In this document: positions 30,917 through 30,968 of the stretch, one piece after another
Layout of the letters: the number at the start of each line of letters is the position of its first letter
Numbering within the stretch: position 1 is the stretch's first letter
NCBI RefSeq assembly: GCF_003477885.1
Contig: NZ_QUEE01000004.1
Location: 337,255 to 368,222, forward strand
Reading direction: 5' to 3'
Origin: Lachnotalea sp. AF33-28
GTDB taxonomy: Bacteria; Bacillota; Clostridia; Lachnospirales; Lachnospiraceae
DNA: 30,968 bases
Made by a program: the position numbers and the translations under genes
The notes under the pieces: model-generated
The model's database searches: none
What the model was told of the DNA's origin: nothing
The model's input: only the letters and a program-made list of their open reading frames with translations

Positions 30917-30968
30917 AATAAGTTCATAAGCGATATTTCTTGCTTACAAACTTATTATACGAGGAGGT
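30917..30968 (+). promoter_or_regulatory. Inverted repeat and ribosome-binding site before a gene outside the window
   Basis: AATAAGTTCATAAGC (30917-30931) pairs with GCTTACAAACTTATT (30942-30956), 15 positions with two mismatches and a 10-base loop. It is followed by GAGGAGGT (30961-30968) at the window edge. A plus-strand gene should start just beyond the window, and the repeat is placed to act as an operator or leader hairpin for it. Confidence 0.55.

Overview
The window (about 31 kb, near 50% GC) looks like a chromosomal segment of a gut Clostridia, most likely Lachnospiraceae. This rests on CodY next to the rpsB-tsf pair, strong AGGAGG ribosome-binding sites, a NiCo riboswitch of the type known from Firmicutes, a CD3324-family protein, a type I-C-like CRISPR repeat and an IS110 element. 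No rRNA or tRNA gene was seen.

Layout. (1) 1-3130: core genes codY, rpsB and tsf with clear promoters and a strong terminator. The usual pyrH-frr pair does not follow tsf. (2) 3180-4104: an apparently intact Ni/Co-sensing riboswitch with its terminator, followed by a broken cation-diffusion-facilitator gene. (3) 4203-8190: a carbohydrate-linked block holding a MATE exporter translationally coupled to a LacI-type repressor with a perfect 20-bp operator, an intracellular SGNH acetylesterase and the 3' remnant of a GH28 pectinase-type gene. (4) 8250-14330: M18 aminopeptidase, rhomboid protease, a radical SAM protein, an MntP-like membrane protein, TetR and XRE regulators, and a short cytidylate-kinase-like protein. 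(5) 14500-18227: a two-gene unit of an M24-fold protein with degraded metal ligands and a GH31 alpha-xylosidase. (6) 18248-22600: a four-gene minus-strand operon of a CydDC-like ABC pair, a YgbA (nitric-oxide-associated) protein and YbaN, behind paired GTTAG-N6-CTAAC operators. (7) 23069-24208: a CRISPR array of 15 repeats with a leader-like hairpin but no cas genes anywhere in the window. (8) 24276-28954: a HEAT-like protein, a cupin-GNAT operon, a CD3324-family HTH protein, a nucleotidyltransferase-like protein and a Gfo/Idh/MocA oxidoreductase. (9) 29140-30830: an IS110-family element with DEDD recombinase and a long 5' non-coding end that probably encodes a bridge RNA.

Four intergenic stretches (13220, 22675, 27707, 29089) share one dispersed, strongly palindromic repeat family, and the IS110 element abuts one copy. 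The points most worth checking are the orphan riboswitch, the cas-less CRISPR array, this repeat family with its IS110 neighbour, and the CydDC-YgbA-YbaN operon. Functional calls come from reading motifs and remembered families; no database search was run.
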